A DNA stretch of 64,000 bases, taken from contig AP025055.1 of assembly GCA_036186865.1 (NCBI GenBank), forward strand, positions 4,525,901 to 4,589,900. The letters run 5' to 3'. Made by a program: the position numbers and the translations under genes. The stretch's first letter is position 1; each line of letters begins with the position of its first letter. The notes beneath the pieces were generated by a model. It made no database searches and was not told the origin of the DNA. It saw only the letters and a list, made by a program, of their open reading frames with translations. The DNA comes from Eustoma russellianum. Taxonomy: Eukaryota > Streptophyta > Magnoliopsida > Gentianales > Gentianaceae. Below are positions 34,585-45,669 of this stretch, piece after piece.

Positions 34585-36072
34585 ATGGCCATAGTTCCTC
34601 ACAAAGGTGAGTTAGAAGGTATGTCTACTCAACGTCCTCCTCTTTTTGATGGCAATAACTTTGTTCATTGGAAGTTGAGAATGAAATTATTCTTGATGGC
34701 TATAGATATTGATTTATGGTCAATAGTTGAGGATGGTCCATATATTCCTACCAAAGTTGTTAAAGTAAATGATGTGACACAAGAGGTAGAAAAATATAAA
34801 AGCGAATGGACTAGTGATGATAAGAAAAAGATGTCTATGAATGCTAAAGCTATGCAGTTACTCTTGAATGGTCTTACTACTTCCGAAGCATATTATGTTT
34901 CTAATTGCAATAGTGCTCATGATATGTGGAAATCTTTAGAATTAAAGCATGAAGGTACAAGCGATGTTAAAGATTCAAAAATAAATATGCTTATGACTGA
35001 ATTAGAATGTTTTAAAATGCTGCCAAACGAATCCATAATTTCTATGGATTTAAGGCTTACTAATGTGTTTAATGCTCTTGAGTCATTAGGAAAGTCTTTT
35101 ATAAATAAAGAGAAGGTACAAAAGGTCTTTCGAAGCCTGCCTGCTGAATGGGATGCAAAGGTTACTGCGATTGAAGAAATGAAATCCATCACCAAAATGG
35201 ATGAATTGATTGGCTCACTCAAGGTATATGAAGCAAAAATGAATCAAAGAAAGTCTGAGTCTTCAAAACAATCCGGTAAGGCTATTGCTTTCAAAACTAC
35301 CGAATCTTCACATGTGAGCATTGATGAAGAAAATGATGATAGTGAGTTAGATGATGATTTAATTTTAGTAGCGAGAAAATTGAGAAGATTTTTTAAACGT
35401 ACAAATAGAAAACAATCTTCTTCTACTCCTTCTCAACTTAAAAGAAATAATTCTTCTAAGAATGAGAATAATGAAAAATGGTATAACAAAGAGTTGAAAT
35501 GCTATGAATGTGGACAAAAGGGACATATTTCTTATGATTGTCCAAACAAGAACAAGCAAACAAAAGAGACTCAAATGAATAAGCAAAAGGAGTCAAAGCC
35601 AAAGAAAGGTAAAAGAGCATTGAAGGCAAGTACTTGGAGTGACTCATCCGACTCACAATCCGAACAATCCGAAGATGAAGAAGCACAAGTATGCTTTGTT
35701 TCAAAAGAGGTAACATCTTTTTCTGATTTAGATTCTGAAAATGACATGTCTCTTGATGAAATGCATATTGAGTTTATGAAAATGCATGCTCATTTTAAAA
35801 AGCTGTCTAAAGAGAAAAAGAAACTAATTGAGGAAAACAACAAGTTGAAGACGTCCAACTTGGAAGTTTCGACTCAATTAGAGTCTTTAAAAGAAGAATC
35901 ATCTAGTATTCTTAATTCATTAGAAACCAAAATAGGTTTGTATAAAAATAATGAACAAAAACTTAGTTCTGAAAATTGCCTGCTGAAATCAAAACTAAAT
36001 GCATATGAAAATGAAATTTCCTTGTTAAAGGCATGCAAACTTGACTTAGAAAAAAACGTTAGAACAATTTAA
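34585..36072 (+). CDS. gag: Gag protein of Sirevirus-like element A
   Basis: 495-aa open frame from the first ATG after the primer-binding site. It forms the capsid and RNA-binding protein of the virus-like particle. Residues about 10-220 match the UBN2/Copia Gag type (PPLFDGNNFVHWKLRM at the start; LRLTNVFNALESLGK in the middle). A CCHC zinc knuckle CYECGQKGHISYDC is at about 306-319, followed by a Lys-rich segment, an acidic Ser-rich stretch, and a long coiled coil (about 400-490) rich in Lys/Glu with Leu/Ile repeats. The frame ends right after a seven-A run (36050-36056). The neighbouring frame continues past this point, so the stop may come from a one-base length change in that run. Confidence 0.85.
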   Translation: MAIVPHKGELEGMSTQRPPLFDGNNFVHWKLRMKLFLMAIDIDLWSIVEDGPYIPTKVVKVNDVTQEVEKYKSEWTSDDKKKMSMNAKAMQLLLNGLTTSEAYYVSNCNSAHDMWKSLELKHEGTSDVKDSKINMLMTELECFKMLPNESIISMDLRLTNVFNALESLGKSFINKEKVQKVFRSLPAEWDAKVTAIEEMKSITKMDELIGSLKVYEAKMNQRKSESSKQSGKAIAFKTTESSHVSIDEENDDSELDDDLILVARKLRRFFKRTNRKQSSSTPSQLKRNNSSKNENNEKWYNKELKCYECGQKGHISYDCPNKNKQTKETQMNKQKESKPKKGKRALKASTWSDSSDSQSEQSEDEEAQVCFVSKEVTSFSDLDSENDMSLDEMHIEFMKMHAHFKKLSKEKKKLIEENNKLKTSNLEVSTQLESLKEESSSILNSLETKIGLYKNNEQKLSSENCLLKSKLNAYENEISLLKACKLDLEKNVRTI

Positions 36073-36601
36073 ATCTGGAACAAACATGTTGGATTCATTA
36101 ATTGCATCACAAAAATATGGAAATGACAAAACCGGATTAGGATATAAAGAAGAACATGATAAATTAAGTAAAAAGACAAACTTTGTTTCTTCTATTTCTA
36201 AATTGCCTTATGTTGTAAAGAACAATGTGCCAATTCTTCCTACTCCTCCTTCTAAAACAAGAGTTTCACAACATGTTTCTAGGCAAAATTTTGCATATAG
36301 AAATTATGCATACATGTATACAAATTTGCCTAAACAAAATAAAAATAAGTATGTCTCATATAGAAAGAAGTCAACAAGACATGGTTATTCATATGATCAT
36401 TCATCTTGGGCTAAAAATGTTTCTTATATGCCGAAGAAAAATTCATATGGAAACAATTCATCTACATTTAAATGGCATGGTCAAATGTATAATAATCCTT
36501 TATATTTTCCAAACCATGAAAACGCCAAGTATGTGCCAAAAAGGTACATCCAAGTTTGGATACCCAAAGGGTATATAAACAAGGATGTTACTAACGTCTA
36601 A
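36073..36601 (+). pseudogene. Gag-pol linker segment of element A, out of frame
   Basis: Basic, Tyr/Asn-rich frame (ATG at 36086) with no catalytic motif. It matches the variable segment between Gag and protease in this lineage by position and ends in VWIPKGYINKD. It is in a different frame from gag and ends at two nearby stops (36599 and 36611). Confidence 0.6.
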
Positions 36602-36636
36602 GGACCCATCTAAAGGGTACCTAAACTTTATCTTCT

Positions 36637-38405
36637 TTGCAGGTTAATATTCATAAAGAATTAAAGAAGAGGATAAAGGAAGAAGATTTGAAGAACAAAT
36701 GGTTTTTAGATAGTGGATGTTCAAGACACATGACCGGAAATCCATCGTTATTCATCACGTTAAAAGAAATTAAGAATGGAGCAAATGTTACATTTGGTGA
36801 TGATGCTTATGGCAATGTAATCGGAAAAGGCATAGTTGGTGGTCCAAATAATTTTCAAATCGAGAATGTGCTGTTGGTAAGTAATCTTTCTTGTAATTTA
36901 TTAAGTATTTCACAATTTATTGACAATGGTTTTGATGTCTCTTTTCATCTCACTTCTTGCGATATTACAAATAAAAAGGGTGAAACTGTGTTAAAAGGAG
37001 ATAGAGATGGAAATGTTTATACGTTATCCATTAACAATATGTTAGATGCCAAAATTAAATGTTTTATATCGTATGATTTTGATGTTAATTTGTGGCATAG
37101 ACGCTTAGGACATATTGGAATTTCTACCATTGAAAATTGTCTAAAATGAACTTAATAAGAGGTTTGCCTAAATTAGATTTGCATAACTTTCAATTATGTG
37201 AAACTTGCATTAAAGGAAAACATTGTAAAGAATCATTAAAATCAAAACATGATGTGAGTACTTGTCATATTTTAGAACTTCTTCACATTGACTTGTTTGG
37301 TCCAAATAGAACAAGAAGTCTTGGTGGTCATTATTATGTATGTGTTATTGTTGATGATTATTCACGATTTACATGGACATTATTTTTATCTCATAAAGAT
37401 GATGCTGCATTAGAACTTGATAAACTTGTTAAACAACTTGAAAATCTTTATGAAGAAAATGTTAAAAGAATTAGGAGTGATCGTGGTGGAGAATTTAAAA
37501 ATAAAGTTGTGATTAAATTTTGTGAATTAAATGGAATTAAACATGAGTTTTCACCACCTAGAACCCCACAACTTAATGGCGTTGTTGAAAGAAAAAATAG
37601 AACAATTCAAGAAATTGCTAGAACAATGTTATGTGAAAATAAAGTTCCAAGATTTTTGTGGGCGAAAGCCGTAAATTGTGCATCTTATATCATTAATCGG
37701 CTATCTATTAGAAAGAAATTAAACAAAACTCCTTATGAATTGTTGAATAATAGAAAACCAAAGATTGATTATCTAAGAGTTTTTGGCTGCAAATGTTTTG
37801 TTCTCAATACAAAAGATAACCTAGATAAATTTGAGCAAAAGTCTATTGAATGCATACTTGTTGGTTATTCTACTAATTCTAAGGCATATAGGTGTTATAA
37901 TCCTGCATCTAGAAAAATAATTGAATCTATACATGTAAAGTTTAATGAAAATGCTCATATTGACATGTATGATAAAGTTCAAAAAGAACAAAATGATAAT
38001 GTTGAAAATATGTTTGATGATGATGACTTGTTACTTGAGCCTGTATGTGATCATCTAGATTTTATTCCTCCTGAACAAGACATGCATGAACCTTTAGGTG
38101 AAGTAAATCAAGAGATTTTGAAATTGGAAGATAATTCATCTAACTTACAAGATGTTCCAATTGTATATGATTATGTTCACACTAATGAAACATTTGAACT
38201 AGATGAAGGTGAACCTAGTCAACCTAGGAATTGGTGGCACATAAAAGACAAACATAAACATCCTAAAGAATTAATTATTGGAGATATAAATGAAGGAATT
38301 AAAACTCGTAGAAGTATCAAACAATTGGATCATGACGAGGGACATGCATTAATCTCACATTTGGAACATAAGAATGTTAAGGAAGCATTGAATGATTCAA
38401 CATGA
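36637..38405 (+). pseudogene. pol: Protease and integrase of element A, frameshifted
   Basis: First frame (36637-37149): aspartic protease motif WFLDSGCSRHMTG near 36700, then the start of the integrase zinc-binding domain with LWHRRLGH (37089). A frameshift near 37135 moves on to 37137-38405: CETCIKGKH completes the zinc site, and the catalytic acidic residues lie in HIDLFGP, RSDRGGEF and VVERKNRT. A GKGIVGG-type core sits between protease and integrase. The C-terminal linker ends ...KEALND at about 38400, where a second break with an apparent small deletion leads into the reverse transcriptase frame. Confidence 0.85.
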
Positions 38406-39882
38406 AGAATTGAATGAATTTACTAGAAATGATGTGTGGGATTTGATGCCTAAACCTGAAAATAAATCTATTATTGGTACAAAATGGGTGTTTAGAAATA
38501 AAATGGATGAACAAGGTAATATTACTCGAAATAAAGCTAGACTTGTTGCAGAAGGATATAATCAACAGGAAGGAATTGATTATGAAGAAACTTTTGCGCC
38601 TGTTGCACGTTTTGAAGCTATAAGATTATTGCTTGCTATTGCTAGTTTGAGTAGTATTAAATTATTTCAAATGGACGTTAAATGTGCATTTTTGAATGGT
38701 TTTATTCAAGAAGAAGTTTTTATAAAACAACCCCCAGGATTTGAAGATCCAAAATACCCCGACCATGTATATAAGCTTAAAAAAGTTTTGTATGGGTTAA
38801 AACAAGCTCCAAGAGCTTGGTATGATAGATTTGCAAATTTTCTTATTGCAAATAACTATCAAAGGGGAACCATAGATAACACATTGTTTCTTAAAAGGAA
38901 AGATAATGATTTATTAATAGTCCAAATATATGTAGACGACATTATCTTTGGTTCAACTAACCCTACCTTAGTAAAAGACTTCGAAGAGTGTATGAAGTCT
39001 GAATTTGAGATGTCAATGGTAGGAGAATTGAACTACTTCTTAGGGTTACAAATCAAACAAACCCCTCAAGGAATCCACATTAGCCAACTTAAGTATATTA
39101 ATGATATGATTAAGAAGTTTGGATTTGAAGAGTTGAAACCTTCAACTACCTCCATGAGTGTTAGTACCAAACTAGACAAGGATGAAAATGGAAAACCTTT
39201 TGATGACACACTATATAGGTCTATGATTGGATCATTGTTGTATTTAACTGCATCAAGACCTGATATAATGTTTAGTGTGTGTATGTGTGCTAGGTTTCAA
39301 TCTTGTCCTAAAGTGTCACATTATAATGCGGTGAAAAAGATATTTAGATACATTAAACATACACCTCATTTAGGACTTTGGTACGATAGAAATGCTAAGT
39401 TGGAATTATATGCATTTAGTGATGCTGATTACGGCGGTTGCAAAATAGATATAAAATCCACTAGCGGTACGTGTCAATTCATAGGAACCAACTTAATCTC
39501 TTGGTTTTCTAAGAAACAAGCTAGTGTAGCTCTTTCTACCACTGAAGCCGAGTATATAGCCTTAAGTTTATGCACTACTCAAATACTTTGGCTTAAACAA
39601 CAACTTAGTGACTTTGGCATTATAATGAATAAGATTCCAATTTTCTGTGATAGCACGAGTGCGATCAATCTTTTTCGGAATCCGGTACTTTATTCTAAGG
39701 CCAAACACATAGAAGTTAAATATCATTTCCTCCGTGACCATGTTCAAAATGCGGATATAGTCATAAACCATATAAGAACTGATCATCAGGTTGCTGATAT
39801 ATTTACTAAACCCCTTAGCCAAGCCACTTTTGAAAACTTACGAGCCAAGTTAGGTATGATGGCCTACGATACAATTGCGTGA
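38392..39882 (+). CDS. pol: Reverse transcriptase and RNase H of element A
   Basis: 496-aa open frame. The reverse transcriptase carries TKWVFRNKMDEQGN, KARLVAEGYNQQ, FQMDVKCAFLNG and the catalytic YVDD (about residue 180, 38929). RNase H begins near residue 345 with FSDADYGGC; its acidic residues are in TEAEYIAL and CDSTSAI. It ends ADIFTKPL. The frame itself is intact and could encode active enzymes, but it is out of frame with the upstream integrase. The first ATG is probably internal to the original polyprotein and not a natural start. Confidence 0.85.
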   Translation: MIQHEELNEFTRNDVWDLMPKPENKSIIGTKWVFRNKMDEQGNITRNKARLVAEGYNQQEGIDYEETFAPVARFEAIRLLLAIASLSSIKLFQMDVKCAFLNGFIQEEVFIKQPPGFEDPKYPDHVYKLKKVLYGLKQAPRAWYDRFANFLIANNYQRGTIDNTLFLKRKDNDLLIVQIYVDDIIFGSTNPTLVKDFEECMKSEFEMSMVGELNYFLGLQIKQTPQGIHISQLKYINDMIKKFGFEELKPSTTSMSVSTKLDKDENGKPFDDTLYRSMIGSLLYLTASRPDIMFSVCMCARFQSCPKVSHYNAVKKIFRYIKHTPHLGLWYDRNAKLELYAFSDADYGGCKIDIKSTSGTCQFIGTNLISWFSKKQASVALSTTEAEYIALSLCTTQILWLKQQLSDFGIIMNKIPIFCDSTSAINLFRNPVLYSKAKHIEVKYHFLRDHVQNADIVINHIRTDHQVADIFTKPLSQATFENLRAKLGMMAYDTIA

Positions 39883-40217
39883 TTCTATCTTTTGCATGAT
39901 TTGCAAAATAAAGGGGGAGATAGATATCAGAACATGATTTTAGTTGTTAAGTCATGATTCTAAGGTTGAATGATAAGTTTTCAATTGGTAAGTTTCGATT
40001 TGTGTTCAATTGGTTAGGAGCATAGGTTAAGGGAGAGAATATAAGTTGAGGGAGAGCACATATGTTAAAACGTGTACTTAAAAAGAATTTGAAAATAATT
40101 GGTATAGAATTGGTGAGTTTTTCAAGACAATTGGTAAGTATGTGTTAACAATTGGTAAAGAGTTGTGACATTAAAATCATGTAGAGTTATTTTGAAAATC
40201 ATCCAAAAGGGGGAGAA
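39883..40217 (+). other. 3' untranslated segment and polypurine tract of element A
   Basis: No ORF. It contains 'aaagggggagata' (39908) and repeated 'caattggtaag/gag' phrases. It ends with the polypurine tract AAAAGGGGGAGAA at 40205-40217, immediately before the 3' LTR. Confidence 0.8.
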
Positions 40218-42911
40218 TGTTGAAAAATATGTTTGGATAATTTTCAAAGTTATGATTTTAAGTGTTGATTACTTACGGAAGTGTCACACATATGATAAAA
40301 AGACGAAATATATTAAACATGTGAGAAAGTTTGAACAGAGAACATTGAGTGCTTCATAAAGCGCTTTATCCTTCAGAAAATTTAAACAGAAACTTTAGTT
40401 CAAATATTGAACGCTTTATAAAGAGCTTTATCCAATAAAAAAACTGGGATCAGAGAGTTATGGCGCGCTACACTAAGCGCTTTATTCTATGTAAAACTGG
40501 GATCATAGAGTTTATGCGCGCTACACTAAGCACTTTATTCTATAAAAAAAACTGGGATCAGAGAGTTTATGCGCGCTACACTAAACGCTTTATTCATTTG
40601 GAAATTCTGAACAGAGAGTTCTCATGGCAACATGCAGCACTACATAAAGCGCTTAATCTATGAAATAAATATTATTATGTGTTACAAATGTGATAAATAG
40701 TTGTTTTCATTTACATATATGTTCTTAATGTTTCATACATGATTTTGGTGAGTTTATTATTTGATTTTTATGAATATTATTATGTCTTGTAACTAATATG
40801 CCGTGGAAGTTATACGACTTACCAAAAGGGCAAAAAGTGAAATTTTAAGTCTGGCAGGTACATTGTCTTCATATATTCTATAATATGTTACTATGTAACA
40901 TGATATTATCGTCTCAAGACTATCTCTATGACATTCGTCATAATTATTTCAAGACAATACTATCTTTCTCAAAAAATGCTATCAAGGGAATTATCGTCTT
41001 TTTATTCTCGGAGCATATCGCGACGACTTCACTATGATTATTTCTCAAGGATATTATTATTATTCTTCTTATGGTATTCTTGAAGTATCAACATCAAGAT
41101 TATTATTGTTATATTTAGATTTCGGTATTCTCGGGATTTCTCGTTATGTGACATTTATTTTGTCACACTATATAGTCATCTTATGATATCATCATAAGAC
41201 TTATTCTCAGATTATTTTGCATTAATTTCATATCACAATTGACATGGTAAATGGTTACAACTTTCAAGGAGAGAAAGGTGGAAATAGTTTTGACTATTTT
41301 CTACTTAAATCTAGCCATTCATTTTGAATTCAAGGGCTGAGATTAACTCTTATTTTTCTCATCAAAATGATACATTTACATGTGTGCAAGAAGACTATCT
41401 CATGTGATGACAAGTGTACAAGGAAATTATGCTAGAACCAATCAAAACTCAAGGATTATACTAGGTGGCAAAAAGTTGTCAACATGGCACACACATGGCC
41501 ATATGGGCAGTTTTTCTAGCTAAATGGAGTTCAAATTTTTGCTGAGATTTCTTCTCCCACACGTGCTATTATGATGGAACAAACTTGGTTAATCTTTGAG
41601 AGATTTTACTCATCATTTATCTCATCATTTATCTTCCTTTAAATCTGAAATTTCCATGTCATATAATGTTGAAAAAGTTGGTGACATAGATGGACAAATC
41701 ACATTGCTTGAAGGTGCCAAGTGTGCTAAGTCTTGAAGACAAGAACCAATGGTGTGAAGACAAGTGTGTTTGATGACATTCAAGGTGACAAATGGCAATC
41801 TTATCAACAAGGGATGCCTCACACTATAAATAGAGGTTGAAGTGAAGAGTTGAAGACACACCTCTCTTGTTATCTTCTTCTTCTTCTTCTTCTCTATTCT
41901 TATTGTGCAGCTTGTGGTGAAATTTTTGAAGCATTGTAGTGCTGCTTAGATACACCTTATTGTGGTAGAATTGTTGTAATTTGATAAGCCAAGTTTATAA
42001 GGCTTAATCAAAAGGTGAGAAGGTGTATGAGGTGTGATAGTGCTGAAATTCTGTAAAGGTGTTGTGAATAGCTTGAATAGGGTTGGCGTGAAGCCCAAGG
42101 ATCGAGCTAAGGTGTAATTCTGTGACACTGGTGATAGTGAATACCGAGGAAGGTGTCCTCGAAGACTGGAGTAGGCACATTTGGCCGAACCAGTATAAAA
42201 TTCTTGGTGTTCTTTACTTTCCGTACTTTATACTTTCAATTTTCTATTCTCTGTTTTGTTAACACGTCTTATAAATTCTGGAAAAAATAGTAAACGGTTG
42301 TCAAAATTGCTAAAATTTTACAGAGACATACTTTAGTCTCTTAGCTTTCATTTGAAACCAATTTGACTCAATGTGGATAAGTTTAGGTTAATCAAAAGTC
42401 CAAAGTTCTGCAACTGCTACAATCTGTTTTTCAGATTTGCAAAAGTTGAGAAAAGTGACTTGGTTGACTAACTTCCCAAACGAATTTTCCAAAACTGTTT
42501 CAACCCATTATTATACATATTTTAAGGGTTATTGTGTTAAATTTTCAAAGGTTTTGGACTTGGGGATTGACGGAGAAAAATTTGTGAAGTTGAGTAAATT
42601 TCTGAACTATGTTCTGGAATTCTGTGTAGACAAAAAGTTTTTGATTAGTTGAAGGTCTTAATAATTTTATTTTGACTTGAAATTTGTACAGGAGTTAGAA
42701 AACATCTTGAAGTATGTTCCTGGAAAGTTTCATAATTTTTGGAAGTGTTTTTAAAATCGGAAAAATATTTGCAAAAACAGTTTCTGTTTTCTGAGTTTCA
42801 GATTTCAGAACTGAGGGGTTTTGAAAAGGGTTTAAAATAGTGTGACTTCCGTTAACCACTATTCACCCCCCCCCCCTCTAGTGGCGTTTGTGCAGGGATT
42901 TCGATCCAACA
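40218..42911 (+). repeat. 3' LTR of element A
   Basis: TGTTGAAAA...CCAACA. Subrepeats at about 40335-40660, TATAAATA at 41825, and a C-run (42868-42876) longer than in the 5' copy. Flanked by GTCAC at 42912-42916. Confidence 0.92.
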
Positions 42912-42916
42912 GTCAC
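42912..42916. repeat. Target-site duplication GTCAC (right)
   Basis: Matches 31820-31824. Confidence 0.9.
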
Positions 42917-43115
42917 TGAATTCATGTATGTTTCCTGGAAGAATCCTCCAGCCAGTCAAAGCATTGTACTGCTTGGCAACCGCCGAACACATCCACCTTG
43001 TCAATCAATATTGACGTTGCATTTGCAGTCTCATGCGACGCTGCTTGTGGACTGATAACTCCGTCACTTTACTGGGAAAACCCTGAAAATGTAAGTGGGT
43101 GAGCTTCAACAAGGT
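42917..43115 (+). pseudogene. RNase H-like fragment, right part
   Basis: Contains a block INIDVAFAVSCDAACGLI resembling the 'KINVDAAF' start of RVT_3/RNase H-like domains. It lies directly after the Sirevirus target duplication and continues the fragment at 31640-31819. It ends near a donor-like AAAATGTAAGTGG (about 43087). Degraded; the product is uncertain. Confidence 0.35.
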
Positions 43116-43722
43116 ATACATGTGGAGCATCGCGAGTTGCTTGCTGTTATAGAAGGCCTCAAGTTTCCAGCCAACAAAGTATACATGTGTAGGGTGCGAA
43201 ACAGGATATTGACGTGGGGATCGAGAAGACTCAAAAGGAAAGCACTGAAAGCTAAGAAAACGAAAATTGTCTTGGCTGCGACGGTATATTTTATTTGGCA
43301 AGGTCGGAACAAATATATTTTTGAAGGAGAAACATTTGTATCTGGGGATGTAACACACAGAATATGTGCTCTAATGTATAAAAAGTGATGTATAAGCTCT
43401 ACCCACATATCTTAGACATAGACGCTACTCATATTGTTTAAGATTGCTATACATTACTAACTAGCACATGTAGGTCGGCATGTGTACCTACAAGTAGGGT
43501 TATTGTATAGGTCGCATCCCTTTGATGCCTTGATTTCTCTAGATAATATTAACATTTTAACCAAAAAAAATATACATGTGTAGCATTGCGAGTTGCTTGA
43601 TGTTATAGAAGACCTCAAGTTTCCAGCCAACAAAGTATACATGTGTAGCATCGTGAGTTGATTGCTGTTATAGAAGGCCTCAAGTTTCCAGCCAACAAAG
43701 TATACATGTGTAGCATCGCGAG
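43116..43722. repeat. 64-bp tandem repeat array, split by an L1 remnant
   Basis: Units 'tatacatgtgtagcatcgcg...ccaacaaag' at 43116-43179, 43571-43634 and 43635-43697, with a partial unit to about 43722. The L1 fragment 43193-43570 sits between the first and second units. Confidence 0.85.
43193..43570 (+). mobile_element. 5'-truncated L1-type LINE
   Basis: Encodes the ORF2 C-terminal tail (LAATVYFIWQGRNKYIFEGE), ends in an A-tail (43563-43570), and is flanked by a 13-bp duplication TATACATGTGTAG (43180-43192 and 43571-43583). These are the hallmarks of target-primed L1 insertion. Confidence 0.8.
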
Positions 43723-44256
43723 TTACTTTTCAGATACCCTTCATTCTCATGATTCAAATAGTCATCAATTTTCTTCCTGTTGCAAATGCAGTAATCACTT
43801 CTGGACCAAGAGATTCATTAGGCTATAGAACTAGATACAGTTTTATTCCTCTATCATTACGTTACTGCTAAGAGTTCAGATGTAAAATGAGGTGATACAG
43901 AAGAAAAATTGAAGCAGGAGTCCACGATCCATGATATGATCTTAAAGCTTGTCATTATGAGGGTTATAACATTTGGGGTTGTCAAAATACTTCGTATGTC
44001 CAGAAATAATAAGTACTTCAAGATATTATGGTGAAAAATCAAAATGACTTAAATTTTAAGATAGAAATAGTAACAATTATTCACATAAACAAATACAAGT
44101 ACATTTTAACCGATTACAAAGAGATAGCAGGAGGCCTTCTAAAAGTTGACTCAATCCCTGAAACCACCTACCTCAAAACTAAAACCTTATCAACCAATCA
44201 CAAGAGGGAACCCAAAAAAGCAGAGTCATAACCCTGTCAGTAGTCAAGAAGCGTAC
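43723..44256. other. Intergenic, nothing recognised
   Basis: AT-rich; no domain-bearing ORF. Confidence 0.35.
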
Positions 44257-44263
44257 ATTTATA

Positions 44264-44410
44264 GGGGATGGGATCTCCTCACCCCACTTTTCCTCACCAC
44301 ATTCATGACCGTACGACACGTGGCAGCAGGGTGGGGTGGTGAGGCTAGATGCGGGTAACGTTACCACGTGTCGTGCGGTGAGAAAAAGTGGGTGAAGGGA
44401 TCCTATCCCC
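44264..44410. mobile_element. G-box MITE, copy 3
   Basis: 147 bp, termini GGGGATGGGATCTCC / GGGATCCTATCCCC. It is flanked by ATTTATA (44257-44263 and 44411-44417). It contains ACACGTGGC and CCACGTGTC in inverted arrangement. Confidence 0.8.
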
Positions 44411-44417
44411 ATTTATA

Positions 44418-45156
44418 GGAGTTCTGGGAGCAAAAGCTCAATACTTCTGACCCGTAGACCTTCACCATCCCAGTCTCATGGATACTCTTAGATGATGCAA
44501 ATCAGAAGCTCATTCTAGGATGTAAATCAGGAGTTCAGCAGCCTCTTAGGTTGGTAAGGCATTACAGGAACGCACACAAGGTGCATACTGCAAACTGGGT
44601 CGGCAACCTTCTAACCCAATTGAACCAGATATAATGACATAGCTATTACGAGTTCTGTCACGTAATGAGGGAGATAAAAATACAAAAGTAACGAAAAGGG
44701 AAGCTTTGATCTTCTTGTCCCAAAAAAAGAAAAATCGTATTATGTCTCTCTTCTCCTCCCAAAAAGATCATATTCTGTCTCTAGGTAACCCATATCTATG
44801 ACCTATTGTGTTGTGATAAAACAGGAATGGACAACAATATTTGGGTCAGAGGATTTTATTCCATAACAAAGTAAGAATGTCAAAATGCCTGATGTTCTGT
44901 ATGTTCTTTTTTTTTTTTTTCTGTATCTTTCTAAGTTTTATAGCAATGGTTAACCATTTCTCTGCTCTTCTATTCTTTTGAATGTATTATAGATATATAT
45001 CTAAGTGCAAAATATAAACCGAAAAATGATAAAATCATACAAGTGAAAAAATGGCTAAAAACAAGAATAACATTAAAAAAACCACTGGACAAGCTAAAAT
45101 TACGTTGAGAAGGGATTCATGTGATCCTACCAATACAAGATAATTGTGTAGCTAGA
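44418..45156. other. Intergenic, downstream of the bZIP gene
   Basis: No gene seen. The last 150 bp probably include the bZIP 3' UTR (minus strand). Confidence 0.35.
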
Positions 45157-45543
45157 TTAAGGCTGAGAAGCATGGATAGGCTGCATTGAGCAAGAAACCT
45201 GCCATCCTTTGAGCATTGGATCAAACATCTGATGAGCATCAACATCCATCTCACACTTCTTGATAACATCATTCAATGATCTCAATCTGTCACTCAATTC
45301 CTTCATCTGAGCCCTCAATACATTATTCTCAGAAGCAAATTTCAGATACTTCTCTGTAACCCCATCAATCTTCCCCACAATCCCACTGTTCTCAACCTCC
45401 AATCTACCCACTTCCCCAGTCAAATCCTGCATCAATCTCTGCTTTTTCATCCTTGATCTCCTGGCTGATTCCCTATTGGACATCATTCTTTTCCTCTTCT
45501 TTTCATCCATCATTGCATACCTCTGCTCACTTTCAGATGACAT
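45157..45543 (-). CDS. Group S1 bZIP transcription factor (bZIP53/bZIP11-like), intronless
   Basis: 128-aa nuclear DNA-binding protein. The basic region KKRKRMMSNRESARRSR has the invariant N-x7-R spacing (N of NRES to R of SRMK). The leucine zipper follows (L in QRL, MQDL, VGRL, then YLKF, VLRA, LSDR, LRSL), giving about six heptads. The N-terminus is very short and the gene is intronless, both typical of S1 bZIPs. The C-terminal WQVSCSMQPIHAS resembles the bZIP53 tail. The start is the first ATG (45543); the open frame upstream reaches only a TTG. The family pairs with group C bZIPs and acts in sugar, energy-stress and amino-acid-metabolism control. Its leader contains a conserved-type uORF (45670-45762), so sucrose-dependent translational repression is likely. 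Confidence 0.9.
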   Translation of the reverse strand: MSSESEQRYAMMDEKKRKRMMSNRESARRSRMKKQRLMQDLTGEVGRLEVENSGIVGKIDGVTEKYLKFASENNVLRAQMKELSDRLRSLNDVIKKCEMDVDAHQMFDPMLKGWQVSCSMQPIHASQP

Positions 45544-45669
45544 TTTTTTTCTCTTTCCTTGTTCTCTCAAAATTCTACATACAAGAAATCTTTCTATTCG
45601 AAAATTTAAATTTTTAATACAAACTGAATACAGAAAAAGCTAAAAGATAAGATCTTTAAACGTGGGCTC

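Larger units (their letters stand above)
31825..42911 (+). mobile_element. Complete Sirevirus-like Copia retrotransposon A (11.1 kb)
   Basis: Full structure: 5' LTR 31825-34510, primer-binding site, gag, protease-integrase-reverse transcriptase-RNase H, polypurine tract, 3' LTR 40218-42911, and a 5-bp GTCAC duplication. The order integrase before reverse transcriptase identifies Ty1/Copia. The long LTRs, the Gag type and the AAAAGGGGGAGAA tract suggest the Sirevirus lineage. No envelope-like ORF lies between RNase H and the 3' LTR. The LTRs (2686 and 2694 bp) differ at only scattered positions, which implies a fairly recent insertion. Several frame breaks in pol make it probably non-autonomous. 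Confidence 0.92.

Noticed and set aside
45544..45570. Extended N-terminus of the bZIP (nine extra residues)
   Set aside because: The upstream codon is TTG, not ATG; the family start corresponds to the ATG at 45543.
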